Shown in pieces: positions 62,601 through 64,000 of a DNA stretch of 64,000 nucleotides. The first letter of the stretch is position 1; each line of letters opens with the position of its first letter. The notes under the pieces are model-generated. The model was not told the origin of the DNA, made no database searches, and worked only from the letters and a program-made list of their open reading frames with translations. Source of the DNA: Auanema rhodensis (Eukaryota > Nematoda > Chromadorea > Rhabditida > Rhabditidae); the NCBI GenBank assembly GCA_964057225.1, contig OZ059895.1, positions 12,710,001 through 12,774,000 on the forward strand. Reading direction: 5' to 3'. The position numbers and the translations under genes were made by a program.

Positions 62601-64000
62601 TTTTTGACGCTTAGCTGGCAACTTTTTATATTCTCTTTCAATTAAGTTGTGTATATTACTGTCATTTGGATATTTGGGAAAGAGTATATAATTGCCCGTG
62701 GTTGATTGAAATATAGGTTGCGAAAAACATGATGTAATCTGTTTTGGAATTTGTTTATTGTCGATAACAAGGGCTGACTGCGTATTGGGAATTAGTATTA
62801 TGCTGTCTCCAATGATGGCATCGTATTCACTCATGTCTATGTAGTTGCATCTCTGTTCGTATGATTGGATTTCCCAGATGATCATTGAAGTATTGGATGC
62901 GCATTGGCCATGATGTGCAAGACAGCCTTCCGTATTGAGTAATAGATTTGTCAATATGGTGTCGTCTGGCATCCTGGTCATAACGCCTCTTTCCAAAACC
63001 AGTCGTTCTTTTTCTTCGCATTGTTCGTAATTGAATGAGCGCGCTGGAGAGAATGTAGGTTCGGTTGTCGCGTATGTCAAGCTATCCAATTTAATCAGGT
63101 CTTCTGATTTCCATTTACGGTCGCGGACAGCCAGTCTACATTCGTTTTCTGTTGTTGGCTCAATTCGAACAATGGAGGAGTTATGATCTCTTAAAAATAG
63201 CAAATCCCTGATGCATATTTTATGTATTTCTTTTGAACATCGCCATGAATCCCATTCGTGAGCCGTCTGGTTTCTTGTATACAGATGTATGTTTGTGCGG
63301 AGGACATGTTTGGTAGGTGGTATTGTGCATTTCCTCGGGGGTGGGGGTATAAGGAGGGCTCCACCTGTAGCTTTAGTGCACATCTGATAAGCATCAGTTA
63401 TAGTGATTAGTGATAAGATCACTGATAAAGCTACTGCTAGTGTTAAGGGGGATATCAAGGTCAAATTATTGACTCTTGAGCCTCTTCCTCTACCTCTATT
63501 ATTGTTGTTTCCCCTGAAGGGATTATTACCGCGTTGACGGTTATCACTCTCCTGATTACGTGATAAGTTGTTATTTCTTTGATACCAATTTGGATTTGAG
63601 AAATTTCTACCGCGATTACCAAGATTGCGGTTTCTTGCGAAAGAATTTTGCAAATTTTGTGGTTTCTGATTATTTGATGAATTTTGATAACTTTGATAAT
63701 TTTGATAATTTTGGTAGTTTCTATTGTTAAATGATTGATAGCCTCTACCGATTCCTCGCCTTCCGGTGTCGCGCCTGGGAGGGAATGTTCTATCGATTGC
63801 GTTAACCAGTAGCGCCTGAGGGTCGGATACTTGGTTAGCAATTGATTCTTCCCATCTGGCATTATCAATTGCCTCGGCAAACGTTTTTGGTTTAGCTCTG
63901 ATTACCCCCGGGCGTATTGTGTTTTTGAGACCGCGTAGAAAGGTGGATCTAAGAATGTGGTCCTTGTGTGGGTCTGTATGTGAGAAAGCGTTTAAGCTTA
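56640..64000 (-). CDS. Gag-Env-Pol polyprotein, partial (right element)
   Basis: At least 2452 codons; the frame is still open at the window edge, so the N-terminus is missing. In sense: the end of the Gag capsid domain (LRSTFLRGL, then FAEAIDNARWEESIA, matching LRSTFTWGL and FEEAYEMALREEL of the left copy); an Asn/Gln/Tyr repeat and Arg/Gly/Asn-rich basic stretch without a CCHC knuckle; a hydrophobic signal-like segment (about 63450-63390); Env; a transmembrane helix (about 60640-60560); aspartic protease with DSGS (60279-60290) and ALIGMDFM; reverse transcriptase with YLDD (58959-58970); RNase H (ESDGS, TDHRPL); integrase with HHCC finger, catalytic D near 57650, D at 57471-57473 and E at 57363-57365 (35 residues between), and a GPY/F motif near 56940. 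The tail is acidic. DSGS in place of DTGA is a normal protease variant. All modules share one frame. Confidence 0.92.
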   Translation of the reverse strand, partial: SLNAFSHTDPHKDHILRSTFLRGLKNTIRPGVIRAKPKTFAEAIDNARWEESIANQVSDPQALLVNAIDRTFPPRRDTGRRGIGRGYQSFNNRNYQNYQNYQSYQNSSNNQKPQNLQNSFARNRNLGNRGRNFSNPNWYQRNNNLSRNQESDNRQRGNNPFRGNNNNRGRGRGSRVNNLTLISPLTLAVALSVILSLITITDAYQMCTKATGGALLIPPPPRKCTIPPTKHVLRTNIHLYTRNQTAHEWDSWRCSKEIHKICIRDLLFLRDHNSSIVRIEPTTENECRLAVRDRKWKSEDLIKLDSLTYATTEPTFSPARSFNYEQCEEKERLVLERGVMTRMPDDTILTNLLLNTEGCLAHHGQCASNTSMIIWEIQSYEQRCNYIDMSEYDAIIGDSIILIPNTQSALVIDNKQIPKQITSCFSQPIFQSTTGNYILFPKYPNDSNIHNLIEREYKKLPAKRQKRAIAQCALQLDESWIKEQEDYETLTLNICPYPFLRPVMSNPGISQIIPIIRARRTIDPTYSIVKWISAHPEQFKFFLRSTTSDRSIERFLKIYEFYDPEEAMLQFFAQKELAATTRGAVKYLTSLQLLEQIGDRLTAEEFDEKILTREGSYRERTESIALELAFTPTIFAQNNMSVPSKQEVLKAFVNMPPIRPVLSTNNEKEQLIIKETIDLYHQVLKLRTIKPNRTAARADDERFRHLPVPTIILPDIEKLYRDMENNFGIPVGPHQQTKSPNKYTRNLLIQTFLPLLEDKRTPPYSTRRLTDKTEYITTTTEVTKLIQDPQTTPEIDTTQTITSTRAPTTVTLIYGVHKEQPITTFATVTDMSLRSQRKQRTSSPPLEIETKAVQAQAHYIGSKVNNEIQYKQNISQRIAQDHLQYATTLIQEELQKHFMESYESICEIQNRYLELWRSILQIEPTIAMRTILGREDIAARFVGSEIVHVHICLPIEPKTVHHSHKINETCYLETPVTTEDNKLYFAAPGSRDLLSYGKEIDCEHVPTDIYEKNGEWMNINGSAEVNPITLFDGAHQHKVTPLKFTGAHLYTNLSSRVYSMTTAIAYGASLASIRQNHVLNTIHNDPKITSAFILLKKGSDYISKATEFTTTAWNSIKQFLIGTIERTLILIGSTVLIIAAIIITIFAGKFYFFKAMPLPVMHIQRADNEPPGYEETLELVSRPDQPMPENIMKQYYPALVTFIPLAIPFIASIKSKETKLPLIYISVEDKLILALWDSGSSVSYVRLSTLKYLNMAQHVKKRRLVAMAANKTTFTLYGKINLNIEIAGYEIEHTFLVSNDCDCPAPALIGMDFMSTLDSENIDVSLKPSKKMLEIGNYALPLIEQDAIKQTAITVNIINLKKRIIQPDEESTIPIKADRPLKSNEVVILGDNGNALASSYPTAFRETSGVYVVFRNNTDKTLAMEANSVIGQATIGEVPSWQTIQEDPMQPYIPPEADWENKLPHFPRNFMNDLNLDKADLNNEDKHELTNIVKNHREAFLNEDRKIGLFKGPIEHTIPLRSDMDMPRSRITRIPLGKQEEVEKQVKEMLEQGIIEPSTSLFNSPAVLVKKKDETYRFVTDFRALNSVTRKQTYVIPSISDIVDMAAGAQFFSNFDLVSGFFQISLRKSDRPLTAFTTTSGTYQYKRMPMGLCGAPHTFQTAVRYLQSKCSCKLFVYLDDLLIISDTRKQHLEDIDELLHAVESLGMKIKLKKCAFAQPEVKFLGLIIGREGIKPDPQKVAAIQEYPAPKNATGVRAFLGMVGFFRKFIKDFASIASPLYDLTKTDTEFAWEKQHQEAVDRLKRSLTQAPVLSPPKSDRLFIIESDGSNIAVGAVLLQPEDPTQPLKHLHPIAFASRKLVKAERNYAPIEIEALGLVYALNQFRTYILGTHTICITDHRPLTSLLTRRDLFGRLAKFQLVIQEYDIEIRYREGQLNKVCDALSRYIGDEANDAKPEKKKKKNAESIRINTIDTPAIKEIQQNTLWIKKTIADIEYRTQKKMVSNDRYCVINGLLYTKPTDKKPHPAIVVPQDHPIKDEIIELFHEDPTIAAHQGINKTKEAILRRFYWTNMQNDIMIYIKNCIKCAQRKKDPHSMTVQPIGQFEIPTKPFERVHMDVMGPFPPSKRNCTYVITIQDAFTKWSTTIAVPQITTEITIDRFLRNFVYIYGPPHRLITDRGSNFVSQKFEEMCTKLGIQHEPTLPHQKNSNGQVERLHRTLEEGLTHYLKEDLSDWDSVLPKITFAINNIQHATTGIAPYVALFGKECRMKIDAELPGTITKIKEISEELLTRRPQMMKIDQIIRERIAQNQENARKKKDRTQRTHERNIQPGDMVMTTIKSHKIGQKLRKSYDGPYEVINVQGSKVQIRNSSGKIQDIHKDNLKLFSNATQNITHNTRSNTRNNHEEEEEDSDIEILRVIKRNEQDNTDSEPESENEDGDELWLPRMKNQKEKA
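60480..60491 (-). other. PPxY late-domain-like motif (PPGY)
   Basis: Encoded in NEPPGYEETLEL, about 20 residues after the Env transmembrane helix and before protease. PPxY motifs bind WW domains of Nedd4-type ubiquitin ligases and drive retroviral budding. The left element has two PSAP motifs in the corresponding linker, so two different ESCRT entry motifs occupy the same place. Confidence 0.55.
60540..63480 (-). other. Envelope glycoprotein module, herpesvirus gB-like (right element)
   Basis: It has the same parts as the left Env. A signal-like segment ends TITDA, then YQMC. A Cys-containing outer part shares W-x-SWRC and HKICIRDLLFLRD with the left copy's W-x-AWKC and YQLCIHDVFFIRE. A basic cleavage-type site KRQKR is at 62598-62612, followed by a Thr/Pro-rich segment shorter than in the left copy. 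The conserved block starts at HLQYA (about 61341-61355) and continues through LQIEPT, MRTILGREDIAARF and a Cys-x-PI ending, and a transmembrane helix closes the module. Several N-x-S/T sites fit a lumenal or virion-surface domain. The gB assignment is by recalled motif pattern. Confidence 0.68.

Larger units (their letters stand above)
55588..64000 (-). mobile_element. Ty3/gypsy endogenous-retrovirus-like element, right copy (5' end outside window)
   Basis: Second element with the same module order and orientation as the left one, but clearly diverged in protein sequence, so it is an independent insertion and not a segmental duplicate. In sense it shows the C-terminal part of Gag, Env, Pol, a 3' UTR and the 3' LTR, which abuts the 5S array. 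The frame is open throughout and the visible catalytic motifs are intact. The 5' LTR, primer-binding site and Gag start lie right of 64000. Confidence 0.88.

Noticed and set aside
63461..63880. Minus-strand 139-codon frame in Gag
   Set aside because: Overlaps the real Gag frame, which aligns with the left element; this is a shifted reading of its repeats.

Overview
The window looks like nematode nuclear DNA. The central 44.5 kb is a head-to-tail 5S ribosomal RNA gene array whose 119-nt gene matches the nematode type of 5S rRNA (recognised from memory, not searched). It is bracketed by two Ty3/gypsy-class retroelements of endogenous-retrovirus type, both on the minus strand.

Layout. (1) 1-11116: a Ty3/gypsy element read right to left. 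From its 5' end it has a 5' LTR (about 10702-11116, with TATA box and polyadenylation signal), an 18-nt primer-binding site matching the 3' end of tRNA-Gln (10683-10700), a leader of about 1.2 kb, and one uninterrupted polyprotein of 3008 codons (421-9447). Its 3' LTR lies beyond the left edge. (2) 11118-55587: the 5S array, counted by eye as 73 full-length 5S genes in units of 528-530 bp plus 15 short units of 398-400 bp. In the short units the gene is reduced to its first 33 nt. (3) 55588-64000: a second, diverged element of the same kind, with a 3' LTR (about 55588-56139), a 3' UTR and a polyprotein (56640 to beyond 64000) whose Gag start lies outside the window.

The main discovery candidate is the order of modules in both polyproteins. 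Instead of Gag-Pol-Env, each reads Gag, signal peptide, envelope glycoprotein, transmembrane segment, then protease, reverse transcriptase, RNase H and integrase, all in one frame. The envelope parts carry a motif block resembling the herpesvirus glycoprotein B (class III fusogen) family, basic cleavage sites and a Thr-rich stalk. The short stretch between the transmembrane segment and protease holds ESCRT-type late-domain motifs: PSAP twice in the left element, PPGY in the right one. A literal translation would cross the ER membrane twice, with Gag and Pol on the cytosolic side and Env in the lumen.

The array shows its own history. Every full unit has a 29-nt second copy of the 5S 5' end downstream of the gene. 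Recombination between that stub and the gene explains the 130-bp deletion in the short units, and linked markers suggest a single founder deletion that spread. Blocks of several units are repeated as higher-order duplications. I saw no spliced-leader RNA gene in the unit. Both retroelement junctions lie in spacer DNA at the tetranucleotide TAAC.
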